Of a DNA stretch of 64,000 nucleotides, positions 43,179 through 52,700 are shown in pieces. The stretch is taken from contig JAFEDH010000023.1 in NCBI GenBank assembly GCA_018241695.1, forward strand, positions 62,001 to 126,000. The letters are read 5' to 3'. The notes under the pieces were generated by a model. The model was not told where the DNA came from. It saw only the letters and a list, made by a program, of their open reading frames with translations, and searched no databases. The position numbers and the translations under genes were made by a program. The DNA comes from Pseudomonadota bacterium (GTDB lineage Bacteria; Pseudomonadota; Gammaproteobacteria; Burkholderiales; Rhodocyclaceae). The number at the start of each line of letters is the position of its first letter. Within the stretch, counting starts at the first letter, position 1.

Positions 43179-43973
43179 TCAGGGGGCGGGTTTGTGCGTC
43201 TTGCCCAGCACCTGACGTGAGGCGGCCAGCGTGTGGGGGCTGCTGCTCAGGTGCGCCATGGCGGCTGCTTCGGCGCTGATGACCCGGGCCAGGTCGCCTT
43301 CCAGCGCCAGATTGAGATTGGCCTTGATGTGGCCGATGGCTTCGGCGGGTACCGCCAGCAGCCGCTCCAGCAGGGCATCCCTGGCCCCGACAAGGTCTTC
43401 TTCGGGTACCAGCCGGTTGAGCAGTCCCAGCGCCAGCGCCGCATCGGCGCCGACCGCTTCGCTCAGCAGATAGAGTTCCCGGGCCCGGGCCGGCCCGACC
43501 AGCCGGGTGAGGAAATAGCTGCCGCCGAAATCCCCGCTCATGCCGATGCGGGCGAAGGCGGTGATGAAGCGGGCGCGGGGCGTGCCCAGGCGCAGATCGC
43601 ATGCCAGCGCCAGAGACATCCCGGCACCGGCGGCAACGCCATCGATCACTGCCAGCGTGGGCTTGGGCATGGTGTGGAGCAGGACCGACGCCCGCGCCCA
43701 GCGGGCAATCTGTGCCGCCAGCGCATCGCCCGCCAGAGGGTGGGCCTGATCCATGCCGCTGATGTCGCCCCCTGCACAAAAAGCCTGAGTACCCGCGCCG
43801 GTGATCACCACGGCCCGCACCGTACTGTCGGCCGCAATCTGCTCCAACAGCAGGGGCAGGTTTTCGAGCATGGCCACATCGAGCGCATTGCGGGCCTGGG
43901 GCCGGTTCAGGGTCAGGGTGGCGATGCCCTGGCGATGATTGAGCAGGATCGATTCTGAGGTATTCATGTTCAT
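43179..43973 (-). CDS. enoyl-CoA hydratase/isomerase family protein, PaaG-like
   Basis: 264 residues. Crotonase fold: LTLNRPQARNALD, AFCAGGDISGMD (oxyanion hole), DGVAAGAGMSLALACDLR and then ARIGMSGDFGGSYFLTRLVG. The last block has Asp-Phe-Gly-Gly where hydratases carry catalytic Glu, which is the pattern of PaaG-type isomerases (1,2-epoxyphenylacetyl-CoA or double-bond isomerases) rather than of simple hydratases. Its start overlaps the acyl-CoA synthetase stop (ATGA at 43970-43973), so both are made from one transcript. Substrate not known. Confidence 0.85.
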   Translation of the reverse strand: MNMNTSESILLNHRQGIATLTLNRPQARNALDVAMLENLPLLLEQIAADSTVRAVVITGAGTQAFCAGGDISGMDQAHPLAGDALAAQIARWARASVLLHTMPKPTLAVIDGVAAGAGMSLALACDLRLGTPRARFITAFARIGMSGDFGGSYFLTRLVGPARARELYLLSEAVGADAALALGLLNRLVPEEDLVGARDALLERLLAVPAEAIGHIKANLNLALEGDLARVISAEAAAMAHLSSSPHTLAASRQVLGKTHKPAP

Positions 43974-45478
43974 GGTTTTGCGGTATCCCGGGCTGTCGCA
44001 TCAAAGCGCTGGCGGTAGGTGTCGCGCACTTCGCGCCGCAGCAGCTTGCCGGCTTCGGTACGCGGCAGGGAGCGGGCGAAGGTGAATTCCCTGGGCATCT
44101 GCTGGCGGGCCAGCCGGCTTTCGCAATGGCGGACCAGATCGTTGCGCAATGCTTCCGTTTCCTCCACGTCGTCACGGAGAACCACGATGGCCAGCAGTCG
44201 TTCACCCCATTCGGCGTCCCTGAGCCCGACCACGCAGCAGTCAAGCACCTGGGGATGGGTGAGGAGCACGCTCTCCACCTGGGCCGGATAGACATTGACG
44301 CCACCGGAGATGACCAGATCGGCCCGCCGGTCACACAGAAAGAGGTAGTCGTCGGCATCCAGATAGCCGATATCCCCCAGCGTGGATAGATCGCCCCGGT
44401 AGGCGGCCGCGGTTTTTTCCGGATCGCCACGATATTCGAAGCGCTGGCGCCGGGTATGGAAGTAGATGTTGCCTTCGGTACCCGGCGGGCAGGGCTGGCC
44501 GGCATCGTCGAGAATACGGATTTCGCATCCCGGCGTGGCCCGTCCCACCGAGCCGGGATGCGCCAGCCAGTCGCGGGAATCGATGGCGGTGGAGCCGGCG
44601 CCCTCGCTGCCACCGTAGAACTCGAACAGCACGGGGCCGAGCCATTCGATCATCTGGCGCTTGATCTCCGGCGCCACCGGGGCGGCACCATGGAAAATCA
44701 GCCGCAACGAACTCAGATCATGGCGACGACGGATCTCTTCGGGCAGCTTGAGCAGGCGGACAAAATGGGTGGGTACGAGAAAGGTGGTCTTCACCCGATG
44801 CGCTTCCACCAGCCGCAGGAATTCTTCGGCATCCCAGCGCTCCATGATGACGGCACGTGCATCGAGCAGGGTCGCGCCTTCACAGTAGCTCAGGGGCGCG
44901 GCGTGGTAGAGGGGGCCGGCCACCAGATGGGTGCCCACGGGTTCGCTGCCGAGAAACAGGGTGAGCATTTCCATGCTCCTGCGGCCGGCCAGGGAAGGGG
45001 GTCCGGAAGAGACCTCCTCGATGGCCTGGCTCATCACCCCCTTGGGTTTTCCCGTGGTGCCAGAGGTGTAGAGCATCAGCGCGCCGGCCCGTGGCTGCGC
45101 CAGCGGTGCGTCGCTCAATGCCGCCATTTCTTCCAGGCGGCGAAAGCCCGGGATATCACCCCCTAGTGCGAAGCGGTGCCCGGCGGGAAGATGCGCGCCT
45201 GCGACAAGGGCGGCCTCGGCATAGTCGACATGGGCCACCAGCGCCCGGGCACCGGAGTTTTCGACCACATAGGCCACGTCCTCCGGCTTCAGGTTGCGGT
45301 TGATGGGAACCGCCGTGCGCCCCGACCAGCTGATGCCGCGAAAGCAGTGGAGAAAGGCCGGCAGGTTGGGCAGCAGCAGCGCCACCGCGTCCGTGGCACC
45401 GATTCCGGCCTGATCGAGCAGGCGGGCGAAGCGGTGGCCTTCACGCTGGATTTCCGCGTTCGAAACAATATGGGCCAT
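43970..45478 (-). CDS. AMP-dependent acyl-CoA synthetase
   Basis: 502 residues of the ANL superfamily. ATP-binding LMLYTSGTTGKPKGVM, FYGGSEGAGS, the hinge region DRRADLVISGGVNVYPAQVE and the C-terminal Lys in RTEAGKLLRRE are all visible, so it should be active. Activates a carboxylic acid to its CoA ester; the acid is not predictable. First gene of a two-gene operon with the PaaG-like isomerase. No strong ribosome site before ATG 45478. The 197-base gap upstream holds a long inverted repeat and no gene. Confidence 0.9.
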   Translation of the reverse strand: MAHIVSNAEIQREGHRFARLLDQAGIGATDAVALLLPNLPAFLHCFRGISWSGRTAVPINRNLKPEDVAYVVENSGARALVAHVDYAEAALVAGAHLPAGHRFALGGDIPGFRRLEEMAALSDAPLAQPRAGALMLYTSGTTGKPKGVMSQAIEEVSSGPPSLAGRRSMEMLTLFLGSEPVGTHLVAGPLYHAAPLSYCEGATLLDARAVIMERWDAEEFLRLVEAHRVKTTFLVPTHFVRLLKLPEEIRRRHDLSSLRLIFHGAAPVAPEIKRQMIEWLGPVLFEFYGGSEGAGSTAIDSRDWLAHPGSVGRATPGCEIRILDDAGQPCPPGTEGNIYFHTRRQRFEYRGDPEKTAAAYRGDLSTLGDIGYLDADDYLFLCDRRADLVISGGVNVYPAQVESVLLTHPQVLDCCVVGLRDAEWGERLLAIVVLRDDVEETEALRNDLVRHCESRLARQQMPREFTFARSLPRTEAGKLLRREVRDTYRQRFDATARDTAKP

Positions 45479-45572
45479 GTGTCCTCCGGTCGGGTGGATG
45501 GGCTTCCCGGCCTTCAGACCTTTCGATCTTTCTCATTGCTTTTGGGGGGGGAGTCCATATTTGAAAGATGAG

Positions 45573-45627
45573 CAGGCTGTTGAAATTCCCCCGCTTTCAC
45601 TGAATTCGGGCAAATTTCAACAGCCTG
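45573..45627. repeat. 15-bp perfect inverted repeat with 25-base loop
   Basis: CAGGCTGTTGAAATT (45573-45587) and AATTTCAACAGCCTG (45613-45627) are exact reverse complements. There is no T run on either side, so it is not a usual terminator. The arms look like the ends of small mobile elements (GGCTGTTGAA-type termini are seen in some IS families), but no transposase is present. It separates the CoA-synthetase gene from a low-GC gene. Confidence 0.7.
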
Positions 45628-45675
45628 TGAGGAAAAAACGCTCTCCAATGTTATTCCTCCGGAATTGGAAAGCAA

Positions 45676-46071
45676 CTACACCTCCACCGTGAAACCCAGC
45701 TCAACATCGCAGCCGGCTTGACCACCCCGAATACCCCAATTTTCTTTCGGGATTTCCCGCAGGAGGATTTTTACGTGGTCCTTGGGAATGCCAAGCGACT
45801 CCAGATTGGCAACGATGGCTTTGTAGAGATTTCGCTTTGCATCGAGAGAGCGCCCAGCAAATGCATCAATGCTGATGTGAGTGTAGAAATCCGGATTCTT
45901 TATGGCGGGCGGATAGGCAAAGCGGTGAGGCTCGTGAACAACCAGCCGGACATTCTTATCGCCAGGCATGATTTTGAACGCTTCACGAAGAGCCATGTGA
46001 ACCGCTTCCATGAGCGCAATTTCTTGCTCTTGGGTGTAATGACTTCTGACTTCGATCAAGACACTTGGCAT
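45676..46071 (-). CDS. tautomerase-superfamily protein
   Basis: 131 residues. Starts Met-Pro, so after processing Pro1 would be the catalytic base of the 4-oxalocrotonate tautomerase/MIF superfamily. MPSVLIEVRSHYTQEQEIALMEAVH and the second beta-alpha unit from about residue 60 (FYTHISIDAFAGRSLDAKRNLYKAIV) give the doubled fold seen in Tautomerase_2 / malonate-semialdehyde-decarboxylase-like members. GC content counted over most of the gene is about 50%, against 65-72% in sampled neighbours, pointing to recent acquisition. Its ATG shares one base with the rlmJ stop, so it was joined cleanly to that transcript. Confidence 0.85.
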   Translation of the reverse strand: MPSVLIEVRSHYTQEQEIALMEAVHMALREAFKIMPGDKNVRLVVHEPHRFAYPPAIKNPDFYTHISIDAFAGRSLDAKRNLYKAIVANLESLGIPKDHVKILLREIPKENWGIRGGQAGCDVELGFTVEV

Positions 46072-46985
46072 TACGGTTCTCCTTTGTGCGATTGCACACG
46101 AACCTGGATTGTCCCGCCGGCCGGCGACCGGTCTTCCTCGTGTTCGAGAGTGAAATGGGCCGTGTCATCACGGGCGAGCAGCCTGGTCAGATGCGGCAGG
46201 GTGTCACGCAGGGTCTGCGCCAGGGTCCAGGGCGGGTTGATGATGAACATGCCGCTGCCATGCATGCCAAAGCCGTCCGCACCGGGTGACTGGACCGTGA
46301 GGCTGGCGTGGAGCCAGCTTGGGGCGGGAAGACGCTTGAGTTTTTCCGGTAGCTGGCGGGCGTCACCCCGCTGCAACTGGGGATACCAGATCGCGAAGGT
46401 GCCGGTGGCGAAGCGCTCCAGCCCGACTTTGACCGTACTCACCAGGCGCCGATAATCGTTCTTGTCCTCGTAGGCTGGATCGATCAGCACCAGGCCGCGG
46501 CGGGGCGGCGGGGGCAGCACTGATTTCAGTTCTGCGAAACCATCGGCCTGACGCAGCGCATAGTGCTTTTGCCGGCCGGGAAAATGTCCGGCCAGGGTCT
46601 GGTCGAGCAGGCGGATATCGGTGCTGTGCAGTTCGAACAGACGCAGCCGGTCATCCGGGCGCATGAGGCTGAGGGCGAGGGCCGGGGAGCCGGGGTAGCG
46701 GCGCAGGGTGCCATCGGGGTTGAAGGCGCGGATTTGATCGACATAATCGGCCAGGGCCGGGGGCAATGCGGTGTGTTCCCAGAGTCGCGCGATGCCCTGG
46801 GCGAATTCGGCATTTCGCGTGGCATAGCCCGTTTCGAGGGGGTAGAGCCCGGCGCCGGCATGGGTGTCCGTCACCCAGTAGGGTTTTTCCTTCAGGTTGA
46901 AGTGGCGCAGCAGTTGCACGAGCACGAAATGCTTGATGACATCGGCGTGGTTGCCGGCATGGAAGGCGTGGCGGTAACTCAGCAT
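46071..46985 (-). CDS. rlmJ: 23S rRNA (adenine2030-N6)-methyltransferase RlmJ
   Basis: 304 residues. MLSYRHAFHAGNHADVIKH is the RlmJ N-terminus; the catalytic N6-adenine MTase motif appears as LIDPAYEDKNDY, and the SAM region includes DTHAGAGLYPL. RlmJ methylates A2030 in 23S rRNA; loss is mild in E. coli. ATG 46985 is chosen from the conserved start; the frame is open to 47096 without conserved sequence. Divergent from the phosphoesterase gene. Confidence 0.93.
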   Translation of the reverse strand: MLSYRHAFHAGNHADVIKHFVLVQLLRHFNLKEKPYWVTDTHAGAGLYPLETGYATRNAEFAQGIARLWEHTALPPALADYVDQIRAFNPDGTLRRYPGSPALALSLMRPDDRLRLFELHSTDIRLLDQTLAGHFPGRQKHYALRQADGFAELKSVLPPPPRRGLVLIDPAYEDKNDYRRLVSTVKVGLERFATGTFAIWYPQLQRGDARQLPEKLKRLPAPSWLHASLTVQSPGADGFGMHGSGMFIINPPWTLAQTLRDTLPHLTRLLARDDTAHFTLEHEEDRSPAGGTIQVRVQSHKGEP

Positions 46986-47043
46986 GGCGCGGGGTTGTGG
47001 ACGGCGGGTTGCTATTATCACCCGCCCGGTGCCGTTGCTTCGT

Positions 47044-47080
47044 CCGGTTCGCCGGTTCCATCGTGGTACATAGTGGTACA
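47044..47080 (+). promoter_or_regulatory. tandem direct repeats upstream of the phosphoesterase gene
   Basis: CCGGTTC at 47044-47050 and again at 47052-47058, then TCGTGGTACA (47061-47070) followed at once by TAGTGGTACA (47071-47080). The second pair has a 10-base period, close to one DNA turn, as in sites for PhoB/OmpR-type regulators, though it does not match a Pho box. It lies 34-70 bases before the ATG. Confidence 0.3.
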
Positions 47081-47113
47081 AGCACATCGTCTTCACAAAG
47101 GATATTTGCGATC

Positions 47114-48415
47114 ATGAAACTGCTGCGAAAGCTCCGTCACGCCTGTGTCTTCGCGCTCATGGGCGGGCTGTTCCTGGTTCCCGCACTTTCCCGGGCAGCC
47201 ACCTGGGTGCCTGATCACACGGTACTGGTGATTCTGGAAAACAAATCCTTCCAGGATTTCATCGGCAATGCCGATGCGCCCTATCTGAACCGGCTTGCGG
47301 CACGTGGCGCCCTGATGACCCGGGCCTATTTCGCCGAGACGCCCTATGCCGCCACACCCACGGGATTCAAGCATCCGCTGCCCAGCCGTGGCAGCCAGGT
47401 GAACTATCTCTATCTCTTCTCCGGCAATGATCAGGGCATGCGTCCGGACTGGTTCGAGCAGCCCGGCTCGCCCTACAAGGGCATGGTCACCCACGACCAG
47501 TATGGCGAGCTCCTGCCCGAGGCTTTGTCCAATGTGCCCAAGGGCCTGTCCAACGGGCACATACCGCCCGCGCTACGCCCGTTCGCCACACCCAATCTGG
47601 GTGCGGCGATCCTGGCGACGGGCAGGACCTACGCAACCTTTTCCGAGGCCTTGCCCTACCCGGCCTTCGATGGCGCAACGAATAATCCGCCGGGTACCCA
47701 CGATGGCTATGCCCGCCGTCACAATCCGGGCATCAACTGGATCAACCTGCCGGATCACGCCGTGCCTGCCGCGCGCCGCCGCTTCCTGCTGCCGCTGGAT
47801 ACCAATCTGGGCTTCAGCGCCACGACCGCTCCCGATGGCAGCAAATATCCCGGTTTTGCCGAGAATGCCGAGAGCAAGCCGCGATCCTTCGCTTCCCTGC
47901 CCACGCTGGCCATCGTGGTGCCCACCAATGATGACAATGCCCACACCGGCAGCATCGCCAGCGCCGATGCGTGGCTGGCAAAGCATATCGAGCCGTATGT
48001 ACGTTGGGCGCAGGCGCACAACAGCCTGCTGGTGATCCAGTGCGATGAGGATGGGTTCAGCGACACATCCAATGGTGCGGGTGCCACGGACAAGGTCATG
48101 GCCCGGATGATGGCCAAGGCCAACGTCGGCTACCAGTACGGTACCGATCGCATTCTTACCCTCTTCGTCGGTCCCCGGGGCCGGGTCCTGCCGGGCAAGT
48201 ACGACGAGCGCGTGGATCACCTCAATGTGCTGGCCACCTTGCTGGATCGCTACGGTGCCCTGGAGGCCTTCCGCAAGGATTTTTTTGCGGTTCACGTGAC
48301 CGGCCAGCCTGATCCTAAGCTGGCAGCCGAGGGTGCCCGCGAATACATGAACCTGCGCCCCATCGTCGATATTTTCGGCGAAGGCGGGGCTTTGCCCACA
48401 TTACCTGGCCGATGA
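47114..48415 (+). CDS. secreted phosphoesterase (acid phosphatase / phospholipase C-like family)
   Basis: 433 residues. A signal peptide ([21 protein letters not shown], cleaved near SRAATW) leads to a phosphoesterase-family domain: [15 protein letters not shown] holds the Glu-Asn that binds the catalytic metal, and later [10 protein letters not shown] and [13 protein letters not shown] carry the other acidic and His ligands. Relatives include AcpA acid phosphatases and non-haemolytic phospholipase C. Probably periplasmic and hydrolyses phosphate esters. Start ATG 47114 fits the signal peptide and an AAAGGA about 12 bases upstream. Its stop overlaps the next gene (ATGA). Confidence 0.85.
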   Translation: MKLLRKLRHACVFALMGGLFLVPALSRAATWVPDHTVLVILENKSFQDFIGNADAPYLNRLAARGALMTRAYFAETPYAATPTGFKHPLPSRGSQVNYLYLFSGNDQGMRPDWFEQPGSPYKGMVTHDQYGELLPEALSNVPKGLSNGHIPPALRPFATPNLGAAILATGRTYATFSEALPYPAFDGATNNPPGTHDGYARRHNPGINWINLPDHAVPAARRRFLLPLDTNLGFSATTAPDGSKYPGFAENAESKPRSFASLPTLAIVVPTNDDNAHTGSIASADAWLAKHIEPYVRWAQAHNSLLVIQCDEDGFSDTSNGAGATDKVMARMMAKANVGYQYGTDRILTLFVGPRGRVLPGKYDERVDHLNVLATLLDRYGALEAFRKDFFAVHVTGQPDPKLAAEGAREYMNLRPIVDIFGEGGALPTLPGR

Positions 48416-49263
48416 GCGGATCGCCACCGGATGACGGCAAGCCCCGTACCCTGCGCGTGGTACGGGCGTCACGGCCAGCCGTGGTGGCCGGCGGAGGGAA
48501 GGGTGCGCCGTCTTTGGCAGCGCGCCCGGAAGGTGAGCGCGTCTCCAAGCTGCTGGCGCAGCGCGGGCTGTGTTCGCGTCGCGAGGCGGACAGTTATATC
48601 GAGCAGGGTCTGGTTTTCGTCAATGGCCGCAAGGTGACGGAACTGGGTACCCGCGCCCGGTCCGATGACGAGATTCGCCTGGACAACACGGCGACGGCAC
48701 GGCAGGCGCAGCGCGTCACGATCCTGCTGCACAAGCCGGTGGGTTATGTCTCCGGCCAGGCCGAGGACGGGCATCAGCCTGCGTCGGTGCTGATCCGTCC
48801 GGAAAACCAGTATCCGGGCAGGCAGGGCAAGGCTTCGCTGCGTTTTCAGCCCGCCCATCTGCGCGGCCTGGCGCCCGCCGGACGGTTGGACATCGATTCG
48901 ACGGGACTGCTGGTGCTGACCCAGGACGGTCGCATCGCCCGTCAGCTGATCGGGGATGACTCGAATATCGAGAAGGAATATCTGGTGCGGGTCAGTGGCA
49001 CGATGGTTCCTGAAGGCCTCAGGCTGCTCAACCATGGCCTGAGTCTGGATGGCAAGGCCCTGCGTCCGGCCAAGGTGTCCTGGTCCAATGAGGACCAGCT
49101 ACGCTTCGTCCTGCGCGAGGGGAAGAAGCGCCAGATCCGTCGCATGTGCGAACTGGTGGGTCTGGCGGTGACCGGACTCAAGCGCGTGCGTATCGGCCGC
49201 ATCCCCCTTGCCGACCTGCCACCGGGGCAATGGCGCTATCTCCATGACACCGAAAAATTTTGA
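48412..49263 (+). CDS. rluF: 23S rRNA pseudouridine synthase, RluF/RluB type
   Basis: 283 residues. An N-terminal S4 domain ([25 protein letters not shown]) is followed by the RsuA-family catalytic core with the aspartate in [15 protein letters not shown] and the C-terminal [17 protein letters not shown]. RluF makes pseudouridine 2604 in 23S rRNA; RluB or RluE specificity cannot be ruled out from sequence alone. A basic tail of about 40 residues lies before the S4 domain. ATGA overlap with the phosphoesterase gene is odd for such different functions. Confidence 0.85.
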   Translation: MSGSPPDDGKPRTLRVVRASRPAVVAGGGKGAPSLAARPEGERVSKLLAQRGLCSRREADSYIEQGLVFVNGRKVTELGTRARSDDEIRLDNTATARQAQRVTILLHKPVGYVSGQAEDGHQPASVLIRPENQYPGRQGKASLRFQPAHLRGLAPAGRLDIDSTGLLVLTQDGRIARQLIGDDSNIEKEYLVRVSGTMVPEGLRLLNHGLSLDGKALRPAKVSWSNEDQLRFVLREGKKRQIRRMCELVGLAVTGLKRVRIGRIPLADLPPGQWRYLHDTEKF

Positions 49264-49341
49264 CAGCGGGAAGTCACAGTATGGCAGTCCGGGGCACCGG
49301 CTGCGGGGCATCATGGAGTGGGGGTATGGGGGGACTGATCA

Positions 49342-49542
49342 TCAGGCTTCCCGTGACATGGATTTCAGGTTCAGCCGTTCGATGGCGCTCAGTGCTGCCT
49401 CCCAGCGGCCTTCCATGCACAGGCCGCGGATACCGGCATCCTCCCATGCGGCCAGTGCGGCTTCAAGGCAGGCGCGCCGCACCACTTCGGCAAGATCCGG
49501 CGGGTTGTGCGCAGACAGATCGGAAGGCATCGAGGTGTTCAT
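49342..49542 (-). CDS. small conserved-looking protein of unknown function
   Basis: 66 residues from ATG 49542. The middle, LAEVVRRACLEAALAAWEDAG followed by IRGLCMEGRWEAALSAI, is helical with two Cys. I recall similar short proteins in Rhodocyclales genomes, with no assigned role. The same frame is open up to 49671, but the extra N-terminus is basic and looks non-coding. No strong ribosome site is seen. It is divergent from the large indolepyruvate oxidoreductase gene. Confidence 0.55.
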   Translation of the reverse strand: MNTSMPSDLSAHNPPDLAEVVRRACLEAALAAWEDAGIRGLCMEGRWEAALSAIERLNLKSMSREA

Positions 49543-49724
49543 GGGCGAGGGGTCGACAAAATGGCGAGAAATTGAGTAATACCTTTCCAGAATAGGGGTT
49601 ATCAGCCGGCCCTGCAATGATGTGCGGTGAGTCCTGCCGGCCCGAACTGCCTTGAATTTGTGTTTCATCAAACTGCCGGGACATTGCCGGCTTCGTATAT
49701 GATCGGCTCAGGAGGATTGAAACC

Positions 49725-52700
49725 GTGTCGACAGCCAAAGCTTCCCCCGAACAGAATTATCTTCAGCAAGAAGGGAGAGTTTTCCTCTCCGGAAATCAGG
49801 CGCTGGTTCGCCTGCCAATCGAGCATTCCCGCCGCGACAAACTCGCCGGTCTCAATACCGGCGGTTTCATTTCAGGCTATCGCGGATCACCCCTGGGGCA
49901 TCTGGATCAGGATCTGTGGCGGGTGGAAAAAATGCTTCTGGAGCGCAATATCCACTTCCGCTCCGGTGTGAACGAAGATACCGCCGCCACTGCCGTGTGG
50001 GGCTCCCAGGAGGCCGGATTCTTCGACAGCAAGTTCGATGGGGTCTTCGGCCTCTGGTACTCCAAGGGGCCGGGAGTGGACCGCAGCGGGGACGCCCTGC
50101 GTCACGCCAATCTGTGGGGAACTTCGCCGAAGGGTGGGGTGATCATGGCGGTGGGGGATGACCCCATGAGCCGTTCCTCCTCCATCCAGCAGCAGAGCGA
50201 GCACACTCTGGCGGGGCTGTGCATTCCAGTCTTCAACGCGGCGAACGTGCAGGATATCTATGACTACGGCCTGATCGGCTGGCAGCTTTCGCGCTACGCG
50301 GGGGTTTGGGTCGGCATCAAGTCGGTTTCCGACATTTACGAATCCTGGTATCCGGTGGATACGGCAGTGGAGCGGAATACCGCCCGCCTCCCCGAGGATT
50401 ACGAATTCAACCAGGCCCAGGTCCATACCCGCTGGCCCGACCGTTCGGTCGATCAGGACGAGCGCATGCTCCGGGTACGCCTGCCTGCTGTGCGTGCCTT
50501 CGCCCGCGCCAATGCATTGAACCGGGTGACGCATAACCCTGCTGGGCGCCGCCTGGGCATCATCACCACGGGCAAGAGCTGGTCGGACACGCTGGAAGCC
50601 TTGCGCGACCTGGGCATTGACGAAACCCAGATGGCGGATATCGGCCTCTCGATCTTCAAGGTCGGCCTGGTCTGGCCCCTGGAGCCGGAAACCCTGCTGG
50701 CCTACACCCGCGGTCTGGATGAGGTGCTGGTGGTGGAGGAATGCCGCCCCATTCTGGAACCCCAGATCAAGGACATCCTCTACGCCCTGCCGGAAGGGCA
50801 GCGCCCGCGCATTTTCGGCAAACGGGATCGCGAGGGTCATGACTGGCTGCCATCCCACGGCGAGATCACCCCGGTACTGATTGCCCGGGCGCTGTATCAC
50901 TGGCTGGAGAATATCCATCGCACCGAGGCGATGCAGACCTGGGTCCGCTTTCTTGACGATACCCACGGTCGGCTGGTCGCACCGCGCGAAACGGCGGTTC
51001 GTACCCCCTATTTCTGCTCGGGCTGTCCCCACAACACCTCGACCAAGGTGCCCGAGGGCAGCCATCAGCTGGCCGGTATCGGCTGCCACTGGCTGGCGAC
51101 GCTGATGGAGCGCGGTACGGTGACCTATCCTCACATGGGGGGCGAGGGCATCAACTGGGTGGGCGCTTCGCCCTTCGTCAATACCGAACACATGTTCGTG
51201 AACGTGGGGGACGGCACCTGGTTCCATTCCGGCTCCATGGCCCTGCGCCAGGCGGTGGCGGCCAATGTGCGGATCACCTACAAGATTCTCTACAACGATG
51301 CGGTGGCCATGACCGGCGGGCAGCCGGTCGACGGCCCCCTGAGCGTGGAGAGTCTGGTGAAGCAGCTTGAGGGCGAGTCGGTCAAGCGCATCGCCCTGGT
51401 TTCGGTTGATCCTGAACGCCATCGCCACATTCCGGCGGTCCCCGGATATACGCTTCACCATCGCGACGATCTCGATCAGGTGCAGCGGGAACTGCGGGAA
51501 TACCCCGGCGTTTCGGCGATCATCTACGAACAGACCTGCGCCACCGAATTGCGCCGGCGGCGCGGGAAAAAGCAGGTGCCCGATCCCGCACGCCGGGTAT
51601 TCATCAACGACCGGGTGTGCGAAGGCTGTGGCGACTGCTCGGTGCAGTCCAACTGTCTCTCGGTCCAGCCCCTGGAAACCGAATTCGGACGCAAGCGTGT
51701 CATCGACCAGTCTGCCTGCAACAAGGATTTCAGCTGCCTCAAGGGTTTTTGTCCCAGCTTCGTCACCATCGAGGGGGGCTCCCTGAAAAAGGGTGGCGGC
51801 GTCGATGCCTCGGAAGCCCTCTTCAAGGATCTCCCGGACCCCGAGCCTTGCCAGCTACAGGGTGTTTATGGCGTGATCGTCACTGGCATCGGCGGTACCG
51901 GCGTGGTCACCATCGCCAACCTGATTGGCGCCGCGGCCCAGAAGGAAGGCAAGTCCACCCAGGCGCTCGATCTCACCGGCATGGCGCAGAAATTCGGTGC
52001 GGTGTATTGCCATCTGCAGATCTCCAATAGCCTCGACGATCTGCATGCCACCCGTCTTTCGGTGGGCAAGGCGCATCTGCTGGTGGGTGCCGATCTGGTC
52101 GTGGCTGCCAGCGAGGAATCCCTTTCCCGCCTGCGCCAGGGAGTGACCCAGGCCATCGTGAATGCCCACGAAACGGTGACCGGGGCGTTCACCCGTGATG
52201 TGAATTTCCATTTGCCCATCGATTCGATGAAATCGGCGGTTGCCGATTTCTGTGGCGACGGGCGGGCACATTTCTACGATTCCACCGAGCTCTCCCGCGA
52301 TCTGACCGGGGATACCATCGGTGCCAACATGATGCTGCTGGGTTATGCGGCGCAAAAGGGCTGGCTGCCGGTGCGGATCTCGTCCTTGCTCGATGCGATC
52401 ACCGAGAATGGCGTGGCGGTGCCGTACAACACCAAGGTATTCATGCTGGGCCGCCTGCTTGCCGCTGATCCCGAAAAGGTCAAGGCCCTGGCTGCCGGCA
52501 GCCATGTGCCGCGCGCCAGCCTCAGGCTTTCCCAGTCGATCGACGAACTCATCGACCGCAGGAGTACCGATCTGGAGGATTACCAGAATGCCGCCTATGC
52601 CGCCCGTTACCGTGCCCTGGTGGAGCGGGTACGCAAGGCCGAGGCGCCGGTATCTTCCACTTTGCCGGTCACCGAGGCCGTTGCCCGCAACCTGTACAAG

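Noticed and set aside
43137..43184. CCCTGAG/CTCAGGG inverted repeat between the carboxyltransferase and isomerase genes
   Set aside because: The arms mainly contain the two stop codons, the loop is over 30 bases and there is no T run.
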